A stretch of DNA of 64,000 bases from UBA2357 sp041916775 (GCA_041916775.1 JAYRYZ010000018.1:1-64000), one strand, 5' to 3'. Positions 51,578 through 61,442 are shown, numbered from the stretch's first letter. Notes: generated from the sequence alone by a model not told the origin. Translations and numbers: made by a program.

Positions 51578-52768
51578 TCAGGTTGATGTGCGGGAGGGCC
51601 GAGCCCCCTCGTGCAACACGGCCGGCACATGCTGAAGCGCCTGCAGCAGATCATCCACCAGGTCCTGCACCGCCTCGATACCGACCGAAAGCCGGATCAG
51701 GTCCGGCGGGCACGGACTACCCGGGCCTTCCACGCTGGCGCGGTGCTCCGCGAGGCTCTCCACCGCACCGAGCGAGGTCGCACGCTTGAACACCTGCAGG
51801 CGCGCAGTGACCTCGCGTGCCGCCGCCTCGCCGCCCGTGACGCGGATCGACAGCATGCCGCCGAAGCCGCCCTGCATCTGGCGCGCCGCCACCGCATGCT
51901 GCGGATGCGAGGCTAGCCCCGGGTAGAGCACCGCATGCAACGCGGGGTGGCCTTCCAGCGCCTTCGCGATCGCCATCGCGCTGGCCGAGGCCTGCGCCAC
52001 GCGCAGGTGCAGGGTGCGCATGCCGCGCAGCAGCAGCCACGCCTCGAAGGGCCCGAGGATCGCACCGCCGAGGTTGCGATTGCGGCGGACGCACTGCCAG
52101 CGCGGGCCATCCTCACGCGCGACGAGCGCGCCGGCGATCACGTCGGAGTGGCCGTTGAGGTACTTGGTCGCCGAGTGCAGCACGATGTCCGCCCCGAGCG
52201 CCAGGGGCTGGCTCAGCACCGGCGTCGCCACGGTGGAATCCACCACCAGCTGGGCGCCGGCGGCATGCGCGGCACTCGCCGCGGCGGCAATGTCGGTGAC
52301 CTCCCAGCCGGGGTTGGCCGGCGTCTCGATCCACACCAGCTCGGCGGGCTCGCGCAGCAGCGCCTGCAGCGCGTCGATGTCGCCGCCGTCGAAGAACTCC
52401 AGCCGAAGCTGCCACTGCGCCGCGAACGCCACCAGCCAGTTGCGCAGCGCCCAATACATGTTGCGGCTCGCGACAAGCCGCTGGCCGGGCTGCAAGGTCT
52501 GCACCACCGCGGTCGCCGCCGCCATGCCCGACGCGAACAGCAAGGATTGATGGCCGCCCTCGAGCGCGGTCAGCACGGCCTCCGCCTGGTCGTATGCAGG
52601 ACTGAAGTCGCGCCCGTACAGGCGTCCGCCCGGGTAACTGCCGTCGCCTGCGCGCTCGAAGGTGCTGGAGACATGAATCGGCGGTGCGATGTCGTGGAAC
52701 GGCTTGGCGATCTGCCCCAGCGCCTGCGCGCACAGGGTCTGCGGGGAAAGTCGGGGGTCATGGGACAT
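51578..52768 (-). CDS. Cys/Met metabolism PLP-dependent enzyme (cystathionine gamma-synthase family)
   Basis: 396 residues, fold-type I PLP enzyme. The PLP lysine lies in SATKYLNGHSD, and the family blocks PPIHVSSTFERAG, FASGMAAATAVV and NPGWEVTD are present. It could be an O-succinylhomoserine sulfhydrylase or cystathionine gamma-synthase/beta-lyase; context does not decide. ATG 52768 chosen by family length; there is no good ribosome binding site. A single gene. Confidence 0.85.
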   Translation of the reverse strand: MSHDPRLSPQTLCAQALGQIAKPFHDIAPPIHVSSTFERAGDGSYPGGRLYGRDFSPAYDQAEAVLTALEGGHQSLLFASGMAAATAVVQTLQPGQRLVASRNMYWALRNWLVAFAAQWQLRLEFFDGGDIDALQALLREPAELVWIETPANPGWEVTDIAAAASAAHAAGAQLVVDSTVATPVLSQPLALGADIVLHSATKYLNGHSDVIAGALVAREDGPRWQCVRRNRNLGGAILGPFEAWLLLRGMRTLHLRVAQASASAMAIAKALEGHPALHAVLYPGLASHPQHAVAARQMQGGFGGMLSIRVTGGEAAAREVTARLQVFKRATSLGAVESLAEHRASVEGPGSPCPPDLIRLSVGIEAVQDLVDDLLQALQHVPAVLHEGARPSRTST

Positions 52769-53414
52769 GAGAAAGCACCAGGCATGGATTGCAAAGAGGC
52801 CGCAGAGAGGCGGGACCGCGCGCACCAACAGGAACCGCCGCGCCCTGCGCCGCGTTTCGAGTCCGAGCGACCGAAGGTCGTCGCTGGAATGGCAAGGTCA
52901 GAGCGGGGCCGATTCGACGACTCGAACAGCAGGCGGCCTTACATGCTACACGCTGGCAGCGAAAAAGCCCGGCCCAGACAGCATGCTTGGCGGGCACCGC
53001 TGCGTACGCGCGCTGCGCTATCCATCACCGACAGCCTCAGCGCAGCCTGCCAGGCTTCCAGACTCAAGCCCTCCACGCGCAAAATTCGCGCGTGCTGTAC
53101 GTCACCGGCGTCACGCACTCGGCCAGCGCGTGGCAGGCAATCCCGAGGTCATTGGCGCAAATGGGGGTGCCGGCGTCTTCAGCCGGGCTACAGAGACCAT
53201 GTCCGCATCAGCCACACCACGCAAGCAGCGCGGGACGACGACATTCTAGATACTCCAATTCAAGGAGTACCGTATAGGCAATACGAAGGAGATTGGATCG
53301 AGGACTGTGCGGTTGTGGCTCCGAAGACTTGGAGCAGCATCGGAGCATACCGTGTGGGCTTTGCTCCAACTTACCGCAGCGCGAACCATAAGACTATGAT
53401 TCGATTTGAATTTT
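52769..53414. other. Gene-free stretch with a low-GC segment beside tRNA-Pro
   Basis: About 646 bases with no convincing gene. From about 53240 to 53414 the GC content falls well below the rest of the window. Short frames such as one encoding VPYRQYEGDWIEDCAVVAPKTW (about 53260-53325) look like a broken gene fragment. The stretch lies downstream of the 3' end of tRNA-Pro, a common integration site. Confidence 0.4.
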
Positions 53415-53491
53415 TGGTCGGGGAAAGAGGATTCGAACCTCCGGCCCCTGCGTCCCGAACGCAGTGCTCTACCAGGCTGAGCTATTCCCCG
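53415..53491 (-). tRNA. tRNA-Pro (anticodon CGG)
   Basis: Reading the minus strand gives a complete cloverleaf: CGGGGAA/TTCCCCG acceptor stem, D-arm with AGCTCAGCCTGGTAGAGC, anticodon stem CTGCG/CGCAG with loop TTCGGGA (anticodon CGG), and T-arm GGTTCGAATCC. The 3' CCA is encoded (53415-53417). It lies 27 bases after the ispB stop on the same strand. Confidence 0.93.
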
Positions 53492-53518
53492 ACACTTTGA
53501 TGCAACTGAACTCTCGCG

Positions 53519-54487
53519 CTAATGATTTCTCGTCACCGCGAAAGAACATAATTCTAGCAGCGAGTTCTTGAAAATGGAAGGGGGAAGTCCGCTCAAGGCT
53601 TCGCGCGCGCGCGTGGCCTCTTCTTCGGCGCTGCGGCGGGAGTCGTCGAGCGCGCCGGTGGCGTGGATGATCTCGAGCACCGACTGGAAATCGTCGCGTC
53701 CGCCCGTCTCGATCGCGGCGCGGACCCGTGCGGACTCTTCGGGGGAGCCCTTCTGCATCGCGAAGATCAGTGGAAGCGTAGGCTTGCCCTCGGCGAGGTC
53801 GTCGCCCAGGTGCTTGCCGAGCGCGGCCTCGTCGGAGGTGTAGTCGAGCACATCGTCGATGATCTGGAACGCGGTGCCAAGATGCATGCCGAACGCGGCG
53901 ACTTGCGCTTCGAGTACGGAATCCGCGCCCGCGAGGATGGCACCGAGGCGAGTGGCGGCCTCGAACAGCTTCGCGGTCTTGTAGCGGATCACGCGCAGGT
54001 AGTCGTCGATCTCGACGTCCGCGTTGTGGCAGTTGAGAAGCTGCAGCACCTCGCCTTCGGCGATGATGTTGGTGGCGTCAGCAAGCACCTGCATCACGCG
54101 CAGGTCATTGACACCGACCATCATCTGGAAGGCACGCGAATAGAGAAAGTCGCCGACCAGTACCGACGCGGCATTGCCGAACAGCGCATTCGCGGTCTTG
54201 TTGCCGCGCCGCAGGTCGGATTCGTCGACCACGTCGTCGTGCAGCAAGGTGGCAGTGTGGATGAATTCGACCACCGCTGCCAGCTCATGGTGATGCCTGC
54301 CCTCGTAGCCGAGCGCATTCGCACAGAACACCAGCAGCGCGGGGCGCAGGCGCTTTCCGCCGCTATGGATGATGTATTCGGCAACCTGCCGGATCAGCAC
54401 GACATCGGAGTGCAGTCGCTGACGAATGACCGCATCGACAGCCTGCATGTCGGCAGTGACGGGGGCGAGAATCGGCGGAATCGACAA
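53519..54487 (-). CDS. ispB: Octaprenyl (polyprenyl) diphosphate synthase
   Basis: 322 residues, the usual length. It makes the isoprenoid side chain of ubiquinone. Both aspartate-rich motifs are intact: DDVVDESD (near residue 84) and DDVLDYTSD (near 210). GGKRLRPALLV near the start is also typical. Followed by tRNA-Pro on the same strand. No signal peptide. Confidence 0.95.
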   Translation of the reverse strand: MSIPPILAPVTADMQAVDAVIRQRLHSDVVLIRQVAEYIIHSGGKRLRPALLVFCANALGYEGRHHHELAAVVEFIHTATLLHDDVVDESDLRRGNKTANALFGNAASVLVGDFLYSRAFQMMVGVNDLRVMQVLADATNIIAEGEVLQLLNCHNADVEIDDYLRVIRYKTAKLFEAATRLGAILAGADSVLEAQVAAFGMHLGTAFQIIDDVLDYTSDEAALGKHLGDDLAEGKPTLPLIFAMQKGSPEESARVRAAIETGGRDDFQSVLEIIHATGALDDSRRSAEEEATRAREALSGLPPSIFKNSLLELCSFAVTRNH

Positions 54488-54640
54488 GGTTGCGTCGCTC
54501 AGGAAAAAGCCGGGATGTTAGGCGGCAGGTTAGCCCCAGTCAACCGAAGCCGTGCACACGCCAGTTCGATAATTCAGGCACTTGCATTCCAGTGCCATGC
54601 GGGGGGGCGCGCAAGGGCGTACACGGCAGGGCGGGCGCTG

Positions 54641-55381
54641 TCATGAGGCGGTGACGATGTCCGGTCGGTCGGTGATGATGCATTCGACACCGAGCGAGAG
54701 AAAGCGTTGCGCCTCTGCGGGGTCATTCACGGTGTACAGCACGACCCACAGCCCTGCAGCCCTGATGTCGGCGATCGCTGCCACGTCGAAGCAGGCGGCA
54801 TCCGCATGCAGGGATACCACACCCAGCTCGCGGCAACGGGAAAGCCAGTCTCTCGGCAGATCCTCGACCAGCAGGCCGCGCGGCAGCATGGGTGCTGCCT
54901 CCGCGGCGGCGGCCAACGCCACCTCGGAAAAGGAAGACAGCAGCGGCGGCAACGCCGCTCCAGCCCACAGCTGTGCGGCATCGGCCGCAACCCGCCTTCC
55001 CGTCTCGACCTCGTGCCCCGTGGCCGGCTTGATCTCCACGTTCGCGGCCAGACCGAGCGCCCGACAGCGGCGGGCGAGTGGGGCGAAGCGCGGCATCGGC
55101 TCGCCGGCAAAACGTTCGCTGAACCAACTGCCGGCGTCCAACGCGAGGAGTTGCGCGTCGCTCGATCCGGCAACCGTGCCGCTGCCATCGCTGGTGCGTT
55201 CGAGCGTCTCGTCATGGATGACGAAGGGCGTCGACTCGGCATTCAGCATCACGTCGAACTCCACCCCGCCACAGCCGAGCCCGGCCGAGAGGTTGAGCCC
55301 CGCTAGCGTGTTCTCGGGTGCCAGCGTCCCGCCGCAGCGATGCGCCAGCACACGGGGATAGGGCCAGTCGCGCAAGGCCAT
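54641..55381 (-). CDS. ugpQ: Glycerophosphodiester phosphodiesterase
   Basis: 246 residues, GDPD family. The catalytic blocks are intact: HRCGGTLAPENTLAGL (His at residue 13), EFDVMLN and VIHDETLERTSDGSG. No signal peptide, so cytosolic and UgpQ-like rather than periplasmic GlpQ. It releases glycerol-3-phosphate from glycerophosphodiesters. Directly downstream of ugpB (18-base gap), as in ugp operons. Confidence 0.92.
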   Translation of the reverse strand: MALRDWPYPRVLAHRCGGTLAPENTLAGLNLSAGLGCGGVEFDVMLNAESTPFVIHDETLERTSDGSGTVAGSSDAQLLALDAGSWFSERFAGEPMPRFAPLARRCRALGLAANVEIKPATGHEVETGRRVAADAAQLWAGAALPPLLSSFSEVALAAAAEAAPMLPRGLLVEDLPRDWLSRCRELGVVSLHADAACFDVAAIADIRAAGLWVVLYTVNDPAEAQRFLSLGVECIITDRPDIVTAS

Positions 55382-55399
55382 GTGTGCGACCTGCGCCTG

Positions 55400-56677
55400 C
55401 TACTTCTTGACGGGCGCAGCGGCCGGCACGCGCGCGAGCAGCACCGCATCGTCGAGCGCCTTCTTGACCGGCTTGGTGTCCGACCACACTTCCTTGAGCG
55501 CGCCCTCGACGATGCGCGTCACGTTGGTGCTATCGACGAACGGCGTCGCCGACGACGCAGGCGTGGCGGGCTTGTTGGTGAGTTGGGCGACCGCCACCTG
55601 CACGTTCTCGAGATCAGGGCCGAGCAGCTCGCTGCGCGCCGCGAGCACGCCGGCGCGATTCAGCGGCAGGTAGCCGGTGTCGCGCTGCCAGGCGACCTGG
55701 TTGTTGGGCTGCAGCCAGAAATCGACGAACGCGGCCATGGCTTTGTACTCGGCTGGCTGACGGCCGGCGGTGATCCACAGCGAAGCGCCATCGGCGATGG
55801 TGTTCTGCGGCGCACCGCGCATGTCGTCATGGTAGGGCAGCGGTGCGATGCCGAGGTCGATCGAACCGGCGCGCCGGAACGCAGGCCAGCTCGCCGACGA
55901 TGCGGCAATGACCGCGCACTCGCCGGCGGCAAAGCGCTCTTCTGCCTCGTGTTCGGTATCGTAGATGCGCAGGAAGCGGGCCTTGTACCAGCTCGACATC
56001 AGCGCGACGTGCTTCACCTGCATCATGTTGTTGAAGCTCGGCTGCAGCGTCTTGCCCTCCATCACGGCGGTCGGCTCGTTGTGCCAGGCGCTGGTGTTCT
56101 GGATCATCACCCTGCCCGGTTGTGAAACGGTGTAGGGGCACTTGGAACCGGCATCGAAGAGCTTGTCCAGGGTCTGCTGCAGGTCGGTCCACGTCTGGGG
56201 GTGCGCATTGGGATCCAGCCCGGCCTTGGCCAACACCCCTCGATTGAGGAATAGCACCGGCGTAGACAGACCCACCGGCAGCGCGCGCAATTCACCCTTC
56301 GCGTCGACTGCGGCGCGCGTCAGCATTGAGGGCGGCTTGACGGTACGCAGCGGCAGCTTGGCCTCGCGCATCACGGCGCTCACCGGCTTGTAGCGCGGCT
56401 TGGCGGAGGCAAGGAAACGCTCGCTCTCCTCGCCCTCGACGATCAGCATGTGCGGCAGCGCGACGTCCGCATAGGGCCCCTGCTTCACGCTCACACGAAA
56501 GTCCTTGCGCCCCTGGTTGAAGCGCTCTGCCAGGGATTGCAGCGCGGCATGCCGCTCTGCACTGAGGTTATGCGTCAGGGTCAGCTCGCGCGGCGCCTGC
56601 TGCGCCTGCGCCGTGGCGACCACGCCCGGCAGCAGCATTGCCAGAATGATGGACCTGAGCTTCAAGTTCGATTTCAT
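55400..56677 (-). CDS. ugpB: sn-glycerol-3-phosphate ABC transporter binding protein UgpB
   Basis: 425 residues. A signal peptide ends near residue 25 (ATAQA-QQ). The mature protein is an extracellular-solute-binding protein of the UgpB/MalE class with TLTHNLSAERHAALQSLAERFN start and YKPVSAVMREAKL, SPAFRRAGSIDLGIAPLPY-like regions. It binds glycerol-3-phosphate or glycerophosphodiesters. The permease and ATPase genes (ugpA, ugpE, ugpC) are not in the window. The start has only a weak ribosome binding site. Confidence 0.88.
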   Translation of the reverse strand: MKSNLKLRSIILAMLLPGVVATAQAQQAPRELTLTHNLSAERHAALQSLAERFNQGRKDFRVSVKQGPYADVALPHMLIVEGEESERFLASAKPRYKPVSAVMREAKLPLRTVKPPSMLTRAAVDAKGELRALPVGLSTPVLFLNRGVLAKAGLDPNAHPQTWTDLQQTLDKLFDAGSKCPYTVSQPGRVMIQNTSAWHNEPTAVMEGKTLQPSFNNMMQVKHVALMSSWYKARFLRIYDTEHEAEERFAAGECAVIAASSASWPAFRRAGSIDLGIAPLPYHDDMRGAPQNTIADGASLWITAGRQPAEYKAMAAFVDFWLQPNNQVAWQRDTGYLPLNRAGVLAARSELLGPDLENVQVAVAQLTNKPATPASSATPFVDSTNVTRIVEGALKEVWSDTKPVKKALDDAVLLARVPAAAPVKK

Positions 56678-56926
56678 AGTATTGCTGTTCACGACTTTCC
56701 CGCTTGGAAGATGACCGATCCCGGCCGATGGCGCCCCACCTCCGGCCGGATAATCCGCACCGAAGGCCAGCGCGCAATCATATATCGGCGGCGTCACGCT
56801 GGCGCACGGCGACACACGCCTGCACCTGCACGTCGCAGGATTGTCACAACCGGCAGCCAACTGGCTTCAACTTTTGTCCTGCACTGCCGTTACCATGCAC
56901 AAGACATCCTGCGCGACGAGTTGGCC

Positions 56927-57289
56927 ATGAATTCACGCCATATCCTGCCCCTGCTGCTGTTTCCGCTGCTCACCGGCTGCGACATGCTCTACGACCTGCT
57001 CGAGATTCCCAACCCCAGCAAGGAGGCCGAGGTCGCGGAGAGCGAAGGCAAGGCGGTCGGCAGCGCCTGCCGACACGCCGGGCGCTCGCTCGAGGACTGC
57101 TACATCCTCAACCCCACGGCACAGAAGGCGGCCGTATTCCGCGGCTGGAAGGAGATGAACGACTACATGATCCAGAACAACATGCAGGTCGTGCCCTCGC
57201 AATTCACCCCGACCACGCCGCCGCCCCCTCCCGCTCCCGAGGAGCGCAAACCCGACGACGCAGCCAAGGCGGAACCGGCGCCTCACTGA
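56927..57289 (+). CDS. Small lipoprotein
   Basis: 120 residues with a lipoprotein signal (lipobox LLTGC, C18). After the lipidated Cys, Asp at +2 hints at inner-membrane retention. Two later cysteines (GSACRH, EDCYI) could form a disulfide. A Pro/Thr linker precedes a charged C-terminus. Family not recognised, though the CRHAGRSLEDCYILNPTAQKAAVFRGWKEMNDYM core looks conserved. Divergent from ugpB. Confidence 0.75.
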   Translation: MNSRHILPLLLFPLLTGCDMLYDLLEIPNPSKEAEVAESEGKAVGSACRHAGRSLEDCYILNPTAQKAAVFRGWKEMNDYMIQNNMQVVPSQFTPTTPPPPPAPEERKPDDAAKAEPAPH

Positions 57290-57362
57290 AGCAGGGGTGA
57301 GCCTGAATACCATTGCAACGACCAGCCGAGGCGCCAGCGCAACGCTGAGCCGCAAGGCGCCG

Positions 57363-58400
57363 TCAGGGCGCGGGGTTGGTGTAGCGCAGGTGAATGGCGT
57401 CGATCGCGGCGAGCGCGTCGTCGGAGAGCATTGTCTCCCACGCCGCCAGGTTCTCGTCCAGTTGTGCGACGCTGGTGGCGCCGATGATGGTACTCGCCAC
57501 GCACCAGCGTCGATACACGAAGGCAAGCGCGAGCGCGGTCAGCGATACCCCCAGCTCCGCAGCCAGCGCCGCATAGGCGGCCACCGCCGGCACCACGTTC
57601 TCCTTCGAATAGCGCTGCCCGAAGCCCTCGAACAAGGTCAGGCGGCCGACTGCGGCGGGGTCGCGCAGATACTTGCCGCTGAGGTGGCCGAACGCCAGCG
57701 GTGAATACGCCAGCAACCCGACCCGCTCGCGGTGACACACCTCGGCAAGGCCATAATCGTAGACGCGGTTGAGCAGGTTGTAGGCGTTCTGGATCGACAC
57801 CATGCGCGGCAACCCGTACTCGCCGGCGAGGCGCACGAACTCCATCACGCCCCAGGGGTGCTCGTTGGAAAGCCCCACGTAGCGGATCTTGCCTTCCGCG
57901 ACCAGCTCCGCCAGCGCCTCGAGCTGGGTGCGGATGGGCGTACCTGCGGTCTCGCGCGTCGGGTCGTACTGCCACTGCCCGAACATCGGCTGGTTGCGCT
58001 CCGGCCAGTGCAGCTGGTAGAGATCGACATAGTCGGTGCGCAGCCGCGCGAGGCTGCCATCCAGCGCCGCGCGGATGTTGGCGCGGTCCAACGCCGGCGG
58101 CCCACCGCGGATCCAGTCGAGGCTGCGCGCCGGGCCGGCGACCTTGGTCGCGAGCACGATGCGGTCGCGCGGCTGGCGCGCCAGCCAGTCGCCGACGATG
58201 CGCTCGGTGGCACCATAGGTGTCCGCCCGCGGGGGCACCGCGTACATCTCGGCGGTGTCAATGAAGTTGATGCCGGCGTCCATGGCGCGGTCGAGCTGCG
58301 CATGCGCCTCGGCGGCGCTGTTCTGCTTGCCGAAAGTCATGGTGCCGAGGCACACGGCCGACACCTTCAGGTCGCTCGTTCCGAGCACGCGATAGTCCAT
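57363..58400 (-). CDS. Aldo/keto reductase (Tas-like)
   Basis: 345 residues, AKR superfamily, NAD(P)H-dependent. The catalytic Asp-Tyr-Lys-His pattern is present (NFIDTAEMYAVPP with the active Tyr, VLATKVAG, and LYQLHWPER). The length and the MDYRVLGTSDLKVSAVCLGTMTFG start match the E. coli Tas subgroup. Substrate not determinable. Convergent with the small lipoprotein gene. Confidence 0.88.
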   Translation of the reverse strand: MDYRVLGTSDLKVSAVCLGTMTFGKQNSAAEAHAQLDRAMDAGINFIDTAEMYAVPPRADTYGATERIVGDWLARQPRDRIVLATKVAGPARSLDWIRGGPPALDRANIRAALDGSLARLRTDYVDLYQLHWPERNQPMFGQWQYDPTRETAGTPIRTQLEALAELVAEGKIRYVGLSNEHPWGVMEFVRLAGEYGLPRMVSIQNAYNLLNRVYDYGLAEVCHRERVGLLAYSPLAFGHLSGKYLRDPAAVGRLTLFEGFGQRYSKENVVPAVAAYAALAAELGVSLTALALAFVYRRWCVASTIIGATSVAQLDENLAAWETMLSDDALAAIDAIHLRYTNPAP

Positions 58401-58539
58401 CTGCTACTCCTGGTGGTCTGCGGGCGTGCAGCCCGCAGAGGTTGAAGCATGCGGCAGCGCGGATGCCACGCTTTGAGCGCCTGCCGCCACGCCGTATCAT
58501 CCGCGTTTCATCCGCATCCTTGCAACGAGCACATACACG

Positions 58540-59661
58540 ATGTCCGACCACCCGAGGCAGGCCGATCCGCGGCACGCACCGCACGACGAAGCGATCGCCT
58601 ATGGCCTGCTGGCGCTGTGCCGTGCCGGCTTCGAGAACGATGTCGCAGGCGAGCTCGCCCGCCTCGCCAAGCGCATCGGCCTGGACGGCCATGTTCGCGC
58701 CAAGCCGGACACCGCCTTCGTGGTGTTCGAATGCCCGCATGCCGTGCCCTTCGACGTGCTGGCCGAGCATTGTGACTGGAAGAAGCTGATCTTCGCGCGT
58801 CAGCTCTTGCCGTGGTTCGCGCGTGTCGACAATCTGCCCGAGCGCGACCGCGCCACGCCGATCGTCGCGGCGGCGCGCACCGCGGGGCAGTTCTTCTCCG
58901 AGCTGATGCTGGAGACGCCCGACACCGACGCCGCCAAACAGCAGTCCGGCTTCTGCCGGCGCTTTCACGAGCCGCTCCTGACGGCGCTGGAAAAGAACGC
59001 CGTGATCCGCTCCAGAAGCCGCAGCAGAACGGAGCTGCACGTGCTCTTCAGCGATGCTGCCACGGCGTGGCTCGGGGCGTCGCTACCCGGCCACGCCGCG
59101 GCCTGGCCAATGGGCGTGCCGCGCCTGCGCATGCCGCGCGAGGCACCGAGCCGCTCCACCCTGAAGCTTGCCGAGGCCTTCTTCACCCTGCTTTCCGAGC
59201 AGGAACGCACCACCACGCTGCGCGCCGGCCTGCGCGCGGTAGACCTGGGTGCCGCGCCGGGCGGCTGGACCTGGCAGCTTGCACAGCGCGGGCTCAACGT
59301 CATCGCGGTGGACAACGGACCGATGGCGGCATCGGTGATGGCCACCGGCATGGTCGAGCATGTGCGCGCCGACGGCTTCTCGTGGCGCCCGTCGCGGCCG
59401 GTGGAATGGATGGTGTGCGACATGGTCGAGCAGCCCAGCCGTGTCGCCCAGCTGGTGGCCGAGTGGGTCGCCTCGGGGCGCTGCCGTCGCAGCATCTTCA
59501 ACCTCAAGCTGCCGATGAAGAAGCGCCTGGAGGCGGTCGAGCAATGCCGCGCGATCATCCACAAGCGCGTCGCGGGTGTGGGCGACTACGAGCTGCGCAT
59601 CAAGCACCTCTACCACGACCGCGAGGAGGTCACCGCCTACCTCACGCTGCGGCGCGACTGA
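58540..59661 (+). CDS. rlmM: 23S rRNA C2498 2'-O-ribose methyltransferase
   Basis: 373 residues (E. coli RlmM 366). N-terminal THUMP-type region followed by a Rossmann methyltransferase with the SAM motif VDLGAAPGGWTWQL (about 231-244), then DNG and CDMVEQP. K in NLKLPMKKR completes the K-D-K-E pattern of 2'-O-methyltransferases. Modifies 23S rRNA. Confidence 0.93.
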   Translation: MSDHPRQADPRHAPHDEAIAYGLLALCRAGFENDVAGELARLAKRIGLDGHVRAKPDTAFVVFECPHAVPFDVLAEHCDWKKLIFARQLLPWFARVDNLPERDRATPIVAAARTAGQFFSELMLETPDTDAAKQQSGFCRRFHEPLLTALEKNAVIRSRSRSRTELHVLFSDAATAWLGASLPGHAAAWPMGVPRLRMPREAPSRSTLKLAEAFFTLLSEQERTTTLRAGLRAVDLGAAPGGWTWQLAQRGLNVIAVDNGPMAASVMATGMVEHVRADGFSWRPSRPVEWMVCDMVEQPSRVAQLVAEWVASGRCRRSIFNLKLPMKKRLEAVEQCRAIIHKRVAGVGDYELRIKHLYHDREEVTAYLTLRRD

Positions 59662-59702
59662 AGACGCGGCCGCGAAGTGACCGGCACCCCTTGACAGCCG
59701 TG

Positions 59703-59708
59703 TATAAT
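59703..59708 (+). promoter_or_regulatory. -10 box ahead of rhlE
   Basis: A perfect TATAAT, 145 bases upstream of the rhlE start. TTGACA lies only six bases before it, so that hexamer is not its -35. The resulting leader of about 140 bases is long. Confidence 0.5.
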
Positions 59709-59853
59709 CGCGATCTTTAAACCACCCGGCCAGCCAGGCGGCGCTCCGCGCAACATGGACTGCGCGAACGCCGCGGTGCGGCAGACAGCGGCTTTACAAC
59801 CCGCACGCGCTCCGCGCGCAAGCCGCGACTGGCCTCCAGGACTGACCTTACAC

Positions 59854-61353
59854 ATGAGTTTCGCCGACCTCGGGCTGAACCCCGAGATTCAAAGAGCGGT
59901 GGCCGAAGCCGGTTACACCCAGCCCACGCCGATCCAGATGCAGGCCATTCCGGTGGTGCTCGCCGGGCTCGACGTGATGGGCGGCGCCCAGACCGGCACC
60001 GGCAAGACCGCCGGCTTCACGCTGCCGCTGATCCAGCGCCTGTCGCGTCATGCCAGCACCTCCACCAGCCCCGCCCGCCACCCCACGCGCGCGCTCATCC
60101 TCGCGCCGACGCGCGAGCTCGCGGTGCAGGTGCATGAGTCGGTCAAGACCTACAGCAAATACGTGCCGCTGCGCTCCACCTGCATCTACGGCGGCGTGGA
60201 CATGCGCGCGCAGGTCGCGGAGCTGCGCAACGGCATCGAGATCGTCGTCGCCACCCCGGGCCGGCTGCTGGATCACGTGCAGCAGAAGACGATCCAGCTC
60301 GGCCAGGTCGAGATGCTGGTGCTGGACGAAGCCGACCGCATGCTCGACATGGGCTTCATCCCCGACATCCGCCGCATCCTCGAGCTGCTCCCCACGGCGC
60401 GCCAGAGCCTGCTGTTCTCCGCCACCTTCTCGGACGAGATCAAGAAGCTTGCCGACCAGATGCTGAAGAACCCGCAGCTGATCGAGGTGGCGCGCCGCAA
60501 CATGGTTTCCGAGACCATCACCCACCGCGTGCATCCGGTGTCGGCCGGGCTCAAGCGCAACCTGCTCGCGCACCTGCTGCGCCACGAGCCGGACACCCAG
60601 GCGCTGGTGTTCGTCGACACCAAGCTGCTGTGCGGTCGGCTCGCACATTTTCTCGAGCGCCACGGCATCGCCGCCGACGCGATCCATGGCGACAAGGGCC
60701 AGGCACAGCGTACCGAAACGCTAGAGGCCTTCAAGTCGGGCAAGCTGCGCGTGCTGGTCGCCACCGACGTCGCCGCGCGCGGTCTCGATATCGACGACCT
60801 GCCGATGGTGATCAACTACGAGCTGCCGCACACCGCGGAAGACTACGTGCACCGCATCGGCCGCACCGGCCGTGCCGGACGCGTGGGCAACGCCGTGTCG
60901 CTGGTGAGCAGCGAGGAGAAGCCCTGGCTCGCCGAGATCGAGAAGCTCATCAAGCTCAAGATCCAGCAGGAGATCGTGCCGGGCTTCGACCCGGAGCCGG
61001 ACTTCTTCGAGGCCGGCAGCGGGCGCAAGCGCAGCGGTCCGCGCCAGGTCGAATCCTTCGACCGCAGCGAACCACGCGGCGAGGGCCGCGCCCCGCGGAG
61101 TGAGGCCCGTCCGGCGCGTGGCGACGTGCGCCCGACGCGCACCGATCGTGCTGGCGAGGCGCCACGCCGTACCCGCCCGACCAAGACGATCGCAGCCGAT
61201 GGCTTCGATTTCAGCAAACCCTACGAGTCCGCACAGCCGGTCATCGGCGGATCCGGAGACATCACGGTGACCACTCCGGCGGCGGAGGTGCCACGCACCC
61301 GCACGCCACAGAGACCGATCGCAGTCCTACTGGGCGGTCTGGGCAGAAAATAG
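59854..61353 (+). CDS. rhlE: DEAD-box RNA helicase RhlE
   Basis: 499 residues. All helicase motifs are intact: Q-motif (YTQPTPIQ), Walker A (AQTGTGKT), PTREL, DEAD (LVLDEADRM), SAT (FSATF) and HRIGRTGRAGR. The C-terminal 110 residues are Arg/Pro-rich and disordered, typical of RhlE and used for RNA binding. Involved in RNA turnover or ribosome assembly. The long leader could give cold-responsive control. The start is fixed by family alignment. Confidence 0.92.
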   Translation: MSFADLGLNPEIQRAVAEAGYTQPTPIQMQAIPVVLAGLDVMGGAQTGTGKTAGFTLPLIQRLSRHASTSTSPARHPTRALILAPTRELAVQVHESVKTYSKYVPLRSTCIYGGVDMRAQVAELRNGIEIVVATPGRLLDHVQQKTIQLGQVEMLVLDEADRMLDMGFIPDIRRILELLPTARQSLLFSATFSDEIKKLADQMLKNPQLIEVARRNMVSETITHRVHPVSAGLKRNLLAHLLRHEPDTQALVFVDTKLLCGRLAHFLERHGIAADAIHGDKGQAQRTETLEAFKSGKLRVLVATDVAARGLDIDDLPMVINYELPHTAEDYVHRIGRTGRAGRVGNAVSLVSSEEKPWLAEIEKLIKLKIQQEIVPGFDPEPDFFEAGSGRKRSGPRQVESFDRSEPRGEGRAPRSEARPARGDVRPTRTDRAGEAPRRTRPTKTIAADGFDFSKPYESAQPVIGGSGDITVTTPAAEVPRTRTPQRPIAVLLGGLGRK

Positions 61354-61442
61354 GGCTGGCTTGGGGCTCTATTCCGGGCAAGAAGCATGGTGGTTCGGCG
61401 TATTCTGGATGCGCTGGTGAAACCCCACGATGAGCGTCCTGG

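Noticed and set aside
59691..59708. TTGACA followed by TATAAT as a full promoter
   Set aside because: The spacer is only six bases, so the two cannot act as -35 and -10 of one promoter; only the -10 box is kept.
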